A stretch of DNA of 64,000 bases from Chitinophaga sp. H8 (GCF_040567655.1 NZ_JBEXAC010000002.1:1178001-1242000); one strand, 5' to 3'; positions 29,549-38,970 are shown, counted from the first letter of the stretch. Notes: a model not told the origin generated them from the letters alone. Made by a program: numbers and translations.

Positions 29549-29932
29549 TCATAGTAGGTATTCATTTCCCTGGCTTTACCGTTGGAGGTATTCGCAAATT
29601 CATTTCCCGACTATCTTCCTGTAATATCTCACCATGCAGAAAACTAACCATCCTTCCGTTGTCGCGTCTTCTGACGGACAACCTACTTCTACTCCACATC
29701 AAAGATGTTGCGGATAAAAGATCACCGACGACCCTAACAATCTTGCCAGGTTGTTTTTAGCCCATAATTAAATTAGGCAATCACGCGATAATAAAACAAT
29801 AAACCATTAAATAAAATATTAGAAATTTGTAACTATAGTTAATATTTCTAATTATTTATATCATTTTCTCTAGATTTACTACTGTAAGGATTGTTGTCTT
29901 TGGATTACTAACCTATAAATATCTTTATTTTT
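29549..29932. other. intergenic region including a duplicated promoter segment
   Basis: About 380 bases. From about 29790 to the ATG at 29933 the sequence is closely repeated at 54286-54420 (shared TATTAGAAATTTGTAAC, GGATTGTTGTCTTTGGATTA), so this is probably the conserved promoter and leader of the hydrolase gene. A 27-codon ORF at 29634-29717 ends in RCCG; support for it is weak. Confidence 0.45.
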
Positions 29933-30994
29933 ATGAAAAAAAACAGATTCCTGAAAACAGCGATTGCTTTTACTGCGGCCGTTTTATTTGGCATAACTAA
30001 AAAAACAGATGCTTGTACCAGAGTAGTTTATAAAGGGCCAAACAACACAATCATTACTGCCAGGAGCATGGACTTCTCCATCCCTATCCCCTCAAACTTA
30101 TGGCTATTCCCCAGAGGAATGGAACGTGATGGAAGCACTGGGCAAAATACTGTAAAATGGACTTCTAAATATGGTAGTATGACTACTAGTTCATGGGACA
30201 TTGCGATCTCGGACGGTATGAACGAAAAAGGACTTGTTGCCAATATGCTTTGGTTGGTAAGTTCAAAGTATCCAGAATTTTCGAAAGAAGGAAAGGGTAA
30301 AAAGGGCTTAGCAGTTTCTCTGTGGGCGCAATATGCATTGGATAACTTTGCTACAGTAGCCGAAGCTGTGGAGGAGTTTAAGAAAGAAGAATTTGTTGTC
30401 GTTACAGATTTTATTCCAGGAACAGATAAATTTACGACAGTACATCTTTCTATGTCAGATGCCACCGGCGACAATGCTATCCTTGAATACATTAATGGAA
30501 AGTTAGTTATCCATCATAACCCTTCCTATACTGTAATGACGAATGACCCGATATTTGAAGAACAATTAGCGATAAACGAATATTGGAAAGGTATTCCGGG
30601 TAATATATTTCTTCCTGGTACCAACAGGGCAGCAGATAGATATGTTCGGGCTTCCTACTATATTAAAGCCATTCCGCAAACAGACAATACCAGAATTGCG
30701 GTAGCCGGTGCATTCAGTGTTATCAGGCAGTGTTCGGTTCCATATGGGATCTCTACGGAAGGCTTTCCTAATCTATCCACTACAAGATGGAGAACTGTTT
30801 CGGACCAAAAAAATCTGGTGTATTATTTTGAGGATGCCCTAAGCCCCAATGCAATCTGGGTTGATTTAAAAAAATTGGACTTTAGTAAAGATGGAAAAGT
30901 GAAAAAACTTGCATTAGATAAAAACCAGATTTACGCAGGGGAAACTTCAAAGCAATTTGTAGAAACAAAACCATTTATATTTCAGGGTATCTAA
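29933..30994 (+). CDS. choloylglycine hydrolase / penicillin V acylase family (Ntn hydrolase)
   Basis: A signal peptide (KNRFLKTAIAFTAAVLFG) is followed by KKTDACTRVVYKGP; in this family Cys (here residue 28) becomes the N-terminal nucleophile after processing. Further family marks are ITARSMDF, MNEKGLVANMLWL, NDPIFEEQL and NRAADRYVRASYY. Members cleave amides such as conjugated bile salts, penicillin V or acyl-homoserine lactones; the substrate cannot be read from sequence. Exported to the periplasm or beyond. A hairpin terminator follows at 31035, then a porin gene. Confidence 0.88.
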   Translation: MKKNRFLKTAIAFTAAVLFGITKKTDACTRVVYKGPNNTIITARSMDFSIPIPSNLWLFPRGMERDGSTGQNTVKWTSKYGSMTTSSWDIAISDGMNEKGLVANMLWLVSSKYPEFSKEGKGKKGLAVSLWAQYALDNFATVAEAVEEFKKEEFVVVTDFIPGTDKFTTVHLSMSDATGDNAILEYINGKLVIHHNPSYTVMTNDPIFEEQLAINEYWKGIPGNIFLPGTNRAADRYVRASYYIKAIPQTDNTRIAVAGAFSVIRQCSVPYGISTEGFPNLSTTRWRTVSDQKNLVYYFEDALSPNAIWVDLKKLDFSKDGKVKKLALDKNQIYAGETSKQFVETKPFIFQGI

Positions 30995-31034
30995 GTAATA
31001 AAAAGTCAAAACAATTAAAAATGTTATTAATAAA

Positions 31035-31062
31035 AGCCGGCTCTTAAGAGCTGGTTTTTATT
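31035..31062 (+). terminator. hairpin terminator after the Ntn hydrolase gene
   Basis: CCGGCTCTT (31037-31045) pairs with AAGAGCTGG (31046-31054) with one G-T pair, followed by TTTTTATT. It separates the hydrolase and porin genes. Confidence 0.75.
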
Positions 31063-31089
31063 AATAACAAGAATAACAAGTAGCCAGAT

Positions 31090-32277
31090 ATGCGAGGTAC
31101 ATTCCATCTAATGATGTGTTTAACTACATGTCTTTGCTTCCACGCTGTATACGGTCAGGATAGTACTGACTCCGTTGAAATATTGATTAGACCGTATGCA
31201 GGTCTTCGAGGACATACAGCTGTTTTTGATAACCAAATGGAACTTCAGGAAAATGCATCCAGAATTGGGGCAGAACTAGGTATTAAAAAAGGGAAAACGG
31301 GATTTATTGCAGGAGTAGAAATACAGGTGAACATGTTTAGAGGAAGTTCCTCCTTTAATGCTGATGGTAATTTGTCTGGTGGATTTCTGAACATTCAAGC
31401 CGAGCAGACCCAACAGGTTTTTGGAAACCGTTTAGGGTATTTGGGAATATCTTTGGACAAATATGGTACCCTTACCATTGGAAAGCAATGGAGCGTTTAT
31501 CGTGATATCACGTCTTATACAGATAGGTTTAATGTTTTTGGAGCAAGAGCGTCCGCAACTTTCGTTGGCGGGACAGATGGTGGTGAAAATGGGACCGGAC
31601 GAGCAGATCAATCCATAATTTATCGAAATCAAATAGGCCCTTTTCGTTTTGGCGCGCAGGTCCAGGCAAGAGGAGGAAACAACAGCCAATTTATAGATGG
31701 ATTTGGTTTATCCACTCAGTTGGAAATTATGCAGGATTTTTTCATTGGAATGGCGTTCAACAGAGCTTTTCTTAGTGAAAATATTATAGGCAGCGGGAAA
31801 ATATTAGGGCTTTCGGGTCACCCAACTTATGTCTCTTTGGGTACTAAGTATACGGGTAAAAGATTGGATTTAAGCATAACGTGTGTATTACAGAAAAACG
31901 GAGATTTCACACAAGGCTTTTATATAGACCCTCAAACTGGAGCACAGAGGCCTACTGTTGTTTTTGACGCAAAGGGAATTGAAATCTTCGGAAGATATAA
32001 GTTCAATAAACTGTCTATCCTTACCGGATATAATCTCTATGCTCCTGCCATAGGGCACATTTCATCAATTTTCGGGCAGTCTCCGGTCCACAGCGGATTC
32101 AGAAGAGACGATTTTATTGTTGGCATTTCATACCAGCCTCTTAAGTTCGTTCAGATATATAGTGAACAACGATTATCAGCTGGAAAAACCGCTATTGGGG
32201 CAAAAGAAAAAAGTGTCTTTACATTAGGAATGAAAATTGATGTTTCGAAAAGGTTTAACAAGATGTTTCTTTTGTAA
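31090..32277 (+). CDS. outer-membrane porin
   Basis: 395 residues with a signal peptide ending about AVYGQ. The body is a sequence of amphipathic strands; NRLGYLGISLDKYGTLTIGK followed by RDITSYTDRF resembles the Gram-negative porin (OmpC-like) pattern. The end KSVFTLGMKIDVSKRFNKMF fits the last barrel strands. Located after the Ntn hydrolase and its terminator on the same strand, perhaps for uptake of the same substrate class. Confidence 0.75.
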   Translation: MRGTFHLMMCLTTCLCFHAVYGQDSTDSVEILIRPYAGLRGHTAVFDNQMELQENASRIGAELGIKKGKTGFIAGVEIQVNMFRGSSSFNADGNLSGGFLNIQAEQTQQVFGNRLGYLGISLDKYGTLTIGKQWSVYRDITSYTDRFNVFGARASATFVGGTDGGENGTGRADQSIIYRNQIGPFRFGAQVQARGGNNSQFIDGFGLSTQLEIMQDFFIGMAFNRAFLSENIIGSGKILGLSGHPTYVSLGTKYTGKRLDLSITCVLQKNGDFTQGFYIDPQTGAQRPTVVFDAKGIEIFGRYKFNKLSILTGYNLYAPAIGHISSIFGQSPVHSGFRRDDFIVGISYQPLKFVQIYSEQRLSAGKTAIGAKEKSVFTLGMKIDVSKRFNKMFLL

Positions 32278-32456
32278 ATATTTCCCTCGATGACTAACAC
32301 ATTTATCGCACGATGAGACTGGAAACTATTATCTATTGCAATACTTACATTATTAGAGCTCCAAACAGACCGTTTTACTGTAAAAACCATTCGATGTATT
32401 GGTTGGAACTCCCCGAATATTAGTTTTTATTAAGATATAGATTCTGCTGTTAATTT

Positions 32457-32618
32457 TCAGTAGATAGTAGTCTTAAAGACGCATTTCCAAACCTCCTTTT
32501 CTTTAATAATCCTTTGGTGTTTGCCATTTCCCCATGTCCCAAAGTTATACAAAATGGGCGGGGTATTATCTCTAATTTCCACCGCAACCTCATCAAAACT
32601 ATTGTACCGTTTTATCAT
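32457..32618 (-). CDS. possible small ORF or C-terminal remnant (53 aa)
   Basis: ATG 32618 to TGA 32457-32459. Composition is protein-like (MIKRYNSFDEVAVEIRDN, LYNFGTWGNGKHQRI, EVWKCVFKTTIY). No family recognised. It lies in a 545-base space (32278-32824) between the porin and the HNH gene. Could be a real small gene or the tail of a lost one. Confidence 0.35.
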   Translation of the reverse strand: MIKRYNSFDEVAVEIRDNTPPILYNFGTWGNGKHQRIIKEKEVWKCVFKTTIY

Positions 32619-32704
32619 AACATCTAGTTTTTAAAGACTTGCAAATATGCCTTAGTCATTCAGTTTAAATATCAGATGTGAACAGCAGTTATACTCTATC
32701 TATA

Positions 32705-32765
32705 TAGTATATTTGGCAAAGGTGATTAACCTGTACAAAGTACGGGAAAGAAATCAGGAATATTA
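32705..32765. repeat. imperfect direct repeat left of the ATPase/HNH pair
   Basis: TGATTAACCTGTACAAAG and GGAAAGAAATCAGGA recur, slightly changed, at about 35975-36030 (TGATTAACCTGTATAAAT, GGAAAGAAATCGGGA). The two copies bracket the ATPase/HNH genes at about 3.2 kb distance. Confidence 0.6.
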
Positions 32766-32824
32766 AGCAAACAATATACAGCCAGTTAGAAGGATATTAT
32801 AGTGACTCACTGATTATCTGATCC

Positions 32825-33874
32825 TTAGATCATCAAACCAAACTCCTCAGCTATGTCCGCTGTCATTTTTGATAAAATGCGTTTATGGAAATGGTCTGCA
32901 TGTAAATAATTACCCATAACTAGTTCTTTGATCTCACTCGTAGATGTAAAAATAGAATGGCCACCAAAATTAAAGGCTTTAAAAATATTCTCAATCGCCG
33001 TTTTATTATAGACGTATGCCTTCTTGATCACGTCGCCGGCGATGTCTTTATGAAATTTATAGCGGTCGTCAATGCAAAAAAGGTCGATGCTTTCTGAGGC
33101 ACGTTTTCGCTGGTCGTTCGTCGTTCCTCTACAAGGACGACACTTCAATTCAAAGTCCTCACTATTCACTAGAAAATCGACTGCATCTACTTTCGTACGA
33201 AATTGAAACAGACCCTCGATATCATCGACAAACGGATGCAGATATTTGGCCCGCGAGAATGTTTTTTGTCCCTTTAACGCGCCCGAGTTGCAGAGTGAAC
33301 AAGAAGGTACTAGATTATAAAATGACAGTGCGAAGTAAGGATAGCTGCTTTTTTTGAGAAAGTGATCAAACTGCGGTCGGCTGCTCATTCTTTTGGTCCG
33401 GATAGTGTAAGTAAAGTTCGCATTGCAATATGGACAGGTATTAATCTGCAATCGCGTTGCATGCCGATAAGCCAATTTACCATTACTGATTTTAACGAAG
33501 CTGTTATCCGTTGTGTCATAGTCGAATATCCGATTGATCTCCAACTTCCAAATTTTTCGCAAATAATTGATCTTTTGTTGCCTATGCCTAATCACATTAC
33601 CGTTGCTATTCCTTAAAATAGGATTCGTGGCCAAATGATTGGTTATTGCTTGCTGAAAGATAGCATCAATAGTCAAATGTTCCCTTTCTAGCTCGTCAGG
33701 TTGAGCTGTAATTATTCGCTGAATGTTTCCTGCAAAATGAATCATTAAGGGCGTCAATTGAGGCACGGTATTGGCCGCAATCCTGGCATTCAACTGCAAA
33801 TCTTGTTCAATTTCCCTGTAAAAGATGAGAGCCATCGCGTCGAGATCCGCGATGCTATGAGGGTTTCTGATCAT
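32825..33874 (-). CDS. HNH endonuclease partner of a Septu-like ATPase
   Basis: 349 residues. A treble-clef HNH: CPYCNANF (Cys147, Cys150), RPQFDHFLKKSSYPYF with Asp170-His171, and LVPSCSLCNSGALKG (Cys192, Cys195, Asn196). This matches the HNH proteins (PtuB-like, also retron-associated) that pair with ABC-type ATPases in anti-phage systems. The start overlaps the end of the ATPase gene by 20 bases. No reverse transcriptase is nearby, so a Septu-type rather than retron context is likely. All HNH residues seem present, so this subunit appears intact although its partner is interrupted. Confidence 0.8.
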   Translation of the reverse strand: MIRNPHSIADLDAMALIFYREIEQDLQLNARIAANTVPQLTPLMIHFAGNIQRIITAQPDELEREHLTIDAIFQQAITNHLATNPILRNSNGNVIRHRQQKINYLRKIWKLEINRIFDYDTTDNSFVKISNGKLAYRHATRLQINTCPYCNANFTYTIRTKRMSSRPQFDHFLKKSSYPYFALSFYNLVPSCSLCNSGALKGQKTFSRAKYLHPFVDDIEGLFQFRTKVDAVDFLVNSEDFELKCRPCRGTTNDQRKRASESIDLFCIDDRYKFHKDIAGDVIKKAYVYNKTAIENIFKAFNFGGHSIFTSTSEIKELVMGNYLHADHFHKRILSKMTADIAEEFGLMI

Positions 33875-35780
33875 CTGAATTAATATTTGTTTGACGGTCT
33901 ATCTCTTCCAATCGTTTCAATAACTGCTCGCGTTCTTCAGCCAGCCCAAACTTTTCAGACCACATGTCTTGTAGCTTTATACGTAATGCAGGCTCACCAA
34001 TCATGTCTATCGTCTTTTTATATCCTGAGTTGGGCTTTTTTTTACGCTTGTCGTTGATGAATTTTATAATGTCGTTTATGCGCTCTTTCGCAAAATCGTC
34101 CATTAGTACACCATTCAGATAAAACGAATCGGCAAAAAGTGTGTGTACATTCGCTGCGAATGTACTTTGACGATTATTATCCTTTCCATGAAAGATCGAA
34201 AGTTCCTTATTGACCTTCTCAATGAATATCACGTTAGATTTAGGCAAATCAGAGGAAATGAACGGCGAGTTGGCGGTGAAGATAACTTGAACCGTATGTC
34301 CAACGAAAAGCCTTTTTAAAAAACCAATCGTGGTATTTAAAAATCGTCTTTGCCATTCCGGATGATAGCCAATATCACCTTCATCGATCATAATGATCAG
34401 GTTATTGGGCAAATCACCATGACGATGATGCTTCACGTGATAAAATCGGGACATTAACGAAAGATAAGATTGCTCACCACCACTCAGCGAACGCCACTTG
34501 AATTTCAAAAACGCGCTGATACCTTTGATCTGAAGATAATATCGGCTGAATTGCTTAAAAACACTCTCGGTCTCATCATTAACTACCAGGTTCATGGTAG
34601 TTGCACTAACCGGAACGAATATCTTATCCTGAAAAAGCTTTTCAACGAATTGAAATAGCTGCGGAACCAAATTGGCCAATTGTTCTTGTCTGGGTAATTC
34701 AACCGAATGGCCCTCATACTCAAATTGAATATTCTTCATGCTTGAAAAGAAATCCAGAATATAGTGGCGGGCGGATTGGCCTTCCGTCAAGGGGCGATCA
34801 TGAATATATTGGCTGCCAAAAGTATACTTGTACACCTGAATTTGGTAATTTACAAATATCCCCAATAGCAGATTATCCAATAAAATATCGATACTCGACC
34901 TATTCTTTTTGTTTGACACATCAGTGTATAAAGCCTTAATTAGGGGGGCGATATCAATGTTTTTTTCTATTGAATTGTCCTCAAAATAGATCTGGTCGCT
35001 ATGATCTATTTCAATGGTCAAGAATTCAGGTTTAGAAAATGGAAGGTCTGCAAAGTCGAAATCAGAGGTAGTCAATTCTATAGCCCGTGCCACCTCGGAA
35101 ATATAGAAGCTATCCAGATCATTGCATTGTGCTAAAAGACTTTCTTGTCTTTTGGGGTCTCAATATTCTTCGGTGATCCGTCTTCTTTCCTCCATCATTA
35201 AACAAGCACTGGAAATATTTGTCAGGCCTTTCCATGGTTCCAGATCTTCATTAAAGTCCAGCAAATAGGAATAGTAGATATACTCAGCGCCTCCAAGATG
35301 TTTTGTAAGCCTCATCGTATTTCCAACATCATTACCGTATGTTACACGATTAAATTGCAATGAAGTTTGAATGTCGAAATCAATTTCTAAATGCTCTGGT
35401 CGTACGATATAGTATTGTTCGATCCCAGACTCAACACGGGAATAGATAAACAAATCAAATTGGACCCGCGCCTCCAAACCTTGTGGAAGCGATTTTTTCA
35501 TATACTTTAATATACTCGTTTTTCCTGCACCGTTCTTACCTATAATAGTCGTTACATTGGTGATTTTCCCGTACTGAATATCTTCTTCGTTTTTCTCGTT
35601 TAATCCCTTATCGTTAAAAAAATTTTCAATAAAATCTGGGTTATCTTTTATTGTTAACTGATAACGGATTGTGGACTGATCTTCTAAAGCTTTCAAATCA
35701 ACGATAAGACGGGAAGAAAATGTGATGCCGGTTTTTGTGAGTGGCGGAAAATTATTAATCCACATGTAGTGAATTTGCAT
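33855..35780 (-). pseudogene. Septu-like AAA/ABC ATPase interrupted by one in-frame TGA
   Basis: Two open stretches in the same frame are separated only by a TGA at 35160-35162 (minus strand). The first holds Walker A (IIGKNGAGKTSI); the second holds the ABC signature WRSLSGGEQSYL, then Walker B LIIMIDEGD and HPEWQRRFL. Read through, the protein has 641 residues from ATG 35780 (preferred over 35822), a normal size for ATPases paired with HNH nucleases. Translation runs without a break from RRRITEEY across the stop into DPKRQESLLAQC, so there is no frameshift. A nonsense mutation, a sequencing error or readthrough are the options. Standing alone, neither half could be a full ATPase. Confidence 0.8.
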
Positions 35781-35974
35781 AGTGGGATAAGATTTAGTAG
35801 TCCGATAATTCCTGGGTAACAAGTTTACGGAATGTAAAAAAACAGTCTTACTATAAACTAGCGCTGATTTCCTTCGCGAAATAGCTCATTGTTACCATGT
35901 ATGTCCGAAATAGTAAAGTCCTCACATAATCGAGAGGATAGCAAATTAACAAAATAAAATTGTATATTTTGTAC

Positions 35975-36030
35975 CTTTAGTAAAAGCTGATTAACCTGTA
36001 TAAATTATAGGAAAGAAATCGGGACTATAC
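35975..36030. repeat. imperfect direct repeat right of the ATPase/HNH pair
   Basis: Partner of the repeat at 32705-32765 (see there). The 435-base space 35823-36256 also holds an imperfect hairpin near 36063-36089 and TATCCCCACCGGGATCAC on the minus strand (36101-36118), which faintly resembles a tRNA 3' end. Confidence 0.55.
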
Positions 36031-36256
36031 AAAGGACCTCGACTAAATGCTCAACTAAAAAATAAAATCCCGTGACTAGCGCGAGATTTGTAAGTTGTCT
36101 GTGATCCCGGTGGGGATACATTTATCTTAGCAACGCCTTGTAAAATCTGAATTTGGCAGTGGTAAGCGTTCATTGTTAACGGTGGTGCTGACCTAATTGC
36201 TTAATGTAAATAATAATAAATCAGAATCAACAAAGTTAAATATTGGATCTTTTACT

Positions 36257-37585
36257 TCATTTAATATACCTAGCAAATTCTGAAAATTTTGATTTATCAA
36301 CCAATAAATTCAAAAAATCCTCTTGATCTTCTGATAATGCCACATTCTCTAGCAAAACGTTTCCCAAATCCCTTAGCCTGGTAAGTTTTTCCGGATATTT
36401 AATTCTGTCCTTTAGCTTTTGATTTTTCTTTATGAACTTTATGAATTCTTCAGCGGCTGTTACATCAAATTTTTCAAACATTTCTTTTACAATAACTACA
36501 GCCGTATCTGAATAAAAGTCAGTCCTATTAAATCTCATGCTATACCCTCTTGTTCCGACATATATAAGAGTTAAACCAGCAACATATCTTCCTATAAGAT
36601 CAGCAGGTATAGTTGTTCCTAATCGTCTTAAATAACGAACTGCGTTTGTTTCGGCAGCCCAATTTTCAATAGCACCTTCAAGATTGTCTATAGCAGGAGT
36701 ATAAATTGATTTTCTTGTCGCTGTTGAAACATATCTCAATCCCCTTACGAGAATTAGAAATTCGGTTCCTTTATCAATTTTAATTTTATCACCAGAAATA
36801 ATCTCTTTATCCAATCTCTTACCTAATTGGCTCTTTTGCTCCTTAGAAAGATATGACCATAATATTGGAGCGCAAAACTCAACATTAGATCGTAACTCTA
36901 GCGATGTACTGTCATGAATATAGGTACTATAAAATTTATTAATCAACTCTGTCTTGTAAACGTCCGGCAAGTCGCTAAATGCTTGTTCAATAGCTGCTTC
37001 ATTCTTCGAAAAAGAAGAGGTATCCATTGTCAGCATATATGTATTAATATCAATAATTTCTGGCATATACTCTTCCGAAAGAACATATTTATTACAATCA
37101 GAAATCATATTCAGTACTTTAAATATATTCGGCTTTGAGCTCTTAGGGTGGCCATCAAATATATTTCTGGTTTCTCTTGCTTGGTGTAAGAGCTTTTTTG
37201 CCTCCCAACCGATAACTCCTATTTTATAAGCACCTTCAATGAGATCATGATCAGTAACATGATCCTGAAAATCTTCATACGTCTTTATTGTCTTCTTGAA
37301 ACTCATCTCTTTATTAAACAAATCCAGACTGCGATGTTCGATTTTCTTCCTTAGGTCGTCAACAACTGCATTCCAATATGAACCAATCGCTCCTCTGAAA
37401 GCACCAGCAGATAGCGATCTTAATGTTTCTTCTATATAAGGACTATCAAGAGCCTCTTCTCTAATTTTATTGAGTTCTTTGCTCAAAAAATCTTTTTCTT
37501 CTTCTGAAAGCTTGTACTCTTCTTTGGAGATTGTTACAGTCGCTTTGGTTAAAACTGACTTAGATGGAGGCTTTCTTGAGGACAT
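36257..37585 (-). CDS. HEPN-like protein of unknown family
   Basis: 442 helical residues. The N-terminal region GAFRGAIGSYWNAVVDDLRK and later KKLLHQARETRNIFDGHPKS contain R140-N141-x4-H146, the R-x(4-6)-H signature with a polar residue after Arg seen in HEPN RNases. The remaining 290 residues (DLPDVYKTELINKFYS, YLRRLGTTIPADLIGRYVAG) are not recognised. HEPN proteins of this type act as RNA-cutting effectors in abortive systems. It stands alone between the ATPase/HNH pair and a decayed toxin-antitoxin pair, that is, in a defence-rich stretch. The HEPN call rests on one motif and helical context. Confidence 0.5.
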   Translation of the reverse strand: MSSRKPPSKSVLTKATVTISKEEYKLSEEEKDFLSKELNKIREEALDSPYIEETLRSLSAGAFRGAIGSYWNAVVDDLRKKIEHRSLDLFNKEMSFKKTIKTYEDFQDHVTDHDLIEGAYKIGVIGWEAKKLLHQARETRNIFDGHPKSSKPNIFKVLNMISDCNKYVLSEEYMPEIIDINTYMLTMDTSSFSKNEAAIEQAFSDLPDVYKTELINKFYSTYIHDSTSLELRSNVEFCAPILWSYLSKEQKSQLGKRLDKEIISGDKIKIDKGTEFLILVRGLRYVSTATRKSIYTPAIDNLEGAIENWAAETNAVRYLRRLGTTIPADLIGRYVAGLTLIYVGTRGYSMRFNRTDFYSDTAVVIVKEMFEKFDVTAAEEFIKFIKKNQKLKDRIKYPEKLTRLRDLGNVLLENVALSEDQEDFLNLLVDKSKFSEFARYIK

Positions 37586-37831
37586 TTTAAATTAGATTAT
37601 TAGGATATCAAATAATTTATAAAAACATTTTTAATAGAAAGCAATATAATAAAAAGCTTATTTGAAGCTTACTTAGCATTCACAACCATAATAAATATAT
37701 TTATTTTTTGTCAATATAACAGTATTCGTAATATGAATTTGGAGGAAGTAGTCTCCATTGTCACTGTTCGAGAATTAAAACGCATCCCAAAGAGATATAA
37801 ACATCCCATACTGATTAGTCCACGAGTAGAT

Positions 37832-38039
37832 CTATTGAAGTTTTGACAAATAGTTTTCCAGTACCGCAAAGTCAACTATTTTATACTCTTGATCCGTAAA
37901 CAAATCAATATCAATAGACATTCGGTGACCTAGATGCAGGCTGAGTGCTGTGCCGCCTACTAGCCGAAAGTTTTTAAACTCCTCGTGTTGCATCAAATCC
38001 TTGAGCACATCTTCCAGCAACAGTATTCCAATAGAGCAT
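37832..38039 (-). pseudogene. AbiEii-type nucleotidyltransferase toxin, decayed
   Basis: LVGGTALSLHLGHRMSIDID followed by LFTD is the unmistakable N-terminal motif of AbiEii/AbiGii nucleotidyltransferase toxins (usually over 200 residues), but the frame stops after 62 codons. The plausible true start ATG at 38037-38039 reads MLYWNTV and is out of frame with the motif, so at least one further indel lies near the start. It directly follows the antitoxin reading frame on the same strand (2-base gap). Non-functional. Confidence 0.75.
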
Positions 38040-38041
38040 GA

Positions 38042-38513
38042 TTAATTAATTGACGAATCCGCTAATACCTGGTCAACGACTTGCTTGCCATAAAATCGAA
38101 TGATTTCTTTTTTTTCCAGCTCATTACCCCGTTCGAAAACCCTCTTAATGATGGTCTTTTCTTGCTTTATCCAGTCAATACTTTCAAACCGGGTGTCCAA
38201 AAAAAATTGCTTTCCGGAATTTCTTTAAACCGGGATGGAGCTTAAGGGATTCTTTTCGCTTTATTTCCTTTATATCAAAATAAGTCTGGAGAATCATAAA
38301 AAAACCTTCTTCCATACCCAGTTCATGCTCGATCTTTAAGGCAAGTGGAGTGTTCATATCCCGTTTCCCTTTAGTAATAGCACCAAGGGTTTGAGGATAT
38401 TCTCCAATTGAAATCGCAAAAGGTCCCTTAGCGAGCTTTCTCTTTTGAAGCTCCCTTTCCAGAAAGATGCCTGGATGGATCCCTTTTAAAGCTTGGATTT
38501 CTTGAATGTTCAT
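38042..38513 (-). pseudogene. HTH antitoxin of the AbiE-like pair, frameshifted in a homopolymer
   Basis: ATG 38513 (MNIQEIQALKGIHPGIFLER) opens an HTH protein (SIGEYPQTLGAITKGKRDMN). The frame ends early at 38184 after an 8-base homopolymer (38199-38206). Dropping one base continues smoothly through DTRFESIDWIKQEKTIIKRV and ERGNELEKKEIIRFYGKQV to a TAA at 38042-38044, immediately before the toxin. That continuation has the look of the native C-terminal domain, so the gene is either mutated or the run is miscounted. Confidence 0.75.
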
Positions 38514-38589
38514 ATAGTAAAGGTAAGAAAATTCATTTAAACAAAAATTAATAAACAAAAATGTTTATTATAATAGATAATCTCTCTAA

Positions 38590-38864
38590 TTATTGAAAAC
38601 GATGCTTTAAAGTAACAACCTGGGGAGTGTTTGGACTTGAACCTAGGAAAATGAACTAATCCCTGATCGACAATCATGATATTACGGACACAGTGCATTT
38701 TCCTAATTGCGTGCTAGAAGATGTAATGAAATTTTGGACATTCGACGAAAAGTTGGATATTTGGTTCGTTAATGCACGTTACTAATTCATTTAGTATCAA
38801 CGCGTTAAAGTTTTCGGATAATTTACGAATCAAACATAAGTATTTGATAATCAACAATATTTAA
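38590..38864. other. intergenic region left of island unit A
   Basis: No gene seen. On the minus strand CCTAGGTTCAAGTCC near 38632-38646 resembles a tRNA T-arm, but the stem pairs poorly and no full tRNA can be built. Confidence 0.25.
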
Positions 38865-38882
38865 CTCCCCAGCAGGGGGAGC
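38865..38882 (+). repeat. att-like core, copy 1 (left end of island unit A)
   Basis: CCAGCAGGGGGAGC at 38869-38882 is identical to the tRNA-Asn-derived copy at 46724-46737 and nearly identical to 53608-53620. With the preceding CTCCCC it also forms a small hairpin. Confidence 0.6.
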
Positions 38883-38893
38883 AAGATAGTAAA

Positions 38894-38928
38894 GGGTTTC
38901 AGCGGATTAGCACTGAAACCCTTTTTTT
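38894..38928 (+). terminator. hairpin terminator
   Basis: GGGTTTCAG (38894-38902), 10-base loop, CTGAAACCC (38913-38921), then a run of T. Just inside the left att copy; it may block read-through into the island. Confidence 0.75.
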
Positions 38929-38953
38929 ATTTGCATACAATTTGCATACAAAT
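38929..38953. repeat. 25-bp island end repeat, left copy
   Basis: Contains two TTGCATACAA units in tandem and is identical over 25 bases to 46545-46569, just upstream of the integrase start. Probably integrase arm-type or excisionase binding sites at both ends of unit A. Confidence 0.7.
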
Positions 38954-38970
38954 AAACTCAAAAGGTTAGG

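Noticed and set aside
32825..36030. Retron (ATPase + HNH are retron partners)
   Set aside because: No reverse transcriptase motif or msr/msd-like stretch in the neighbourhood; Septu-like is the simpler reading.
37733..37849. 38-codon plus-strand ORF overlapping the toxin remnant
   Set aside because: Begins with ATG and reads protein-like, but it overlaps the decayed AbiEii sequence and has no recognisable family; too little to claim.
38623..38655. Possible complete tRNA on the minus strand
   Set aside because: A TTCAAGTCC T-loop is present but stems pair poorly and no acceptor or anticodon arm can be built.
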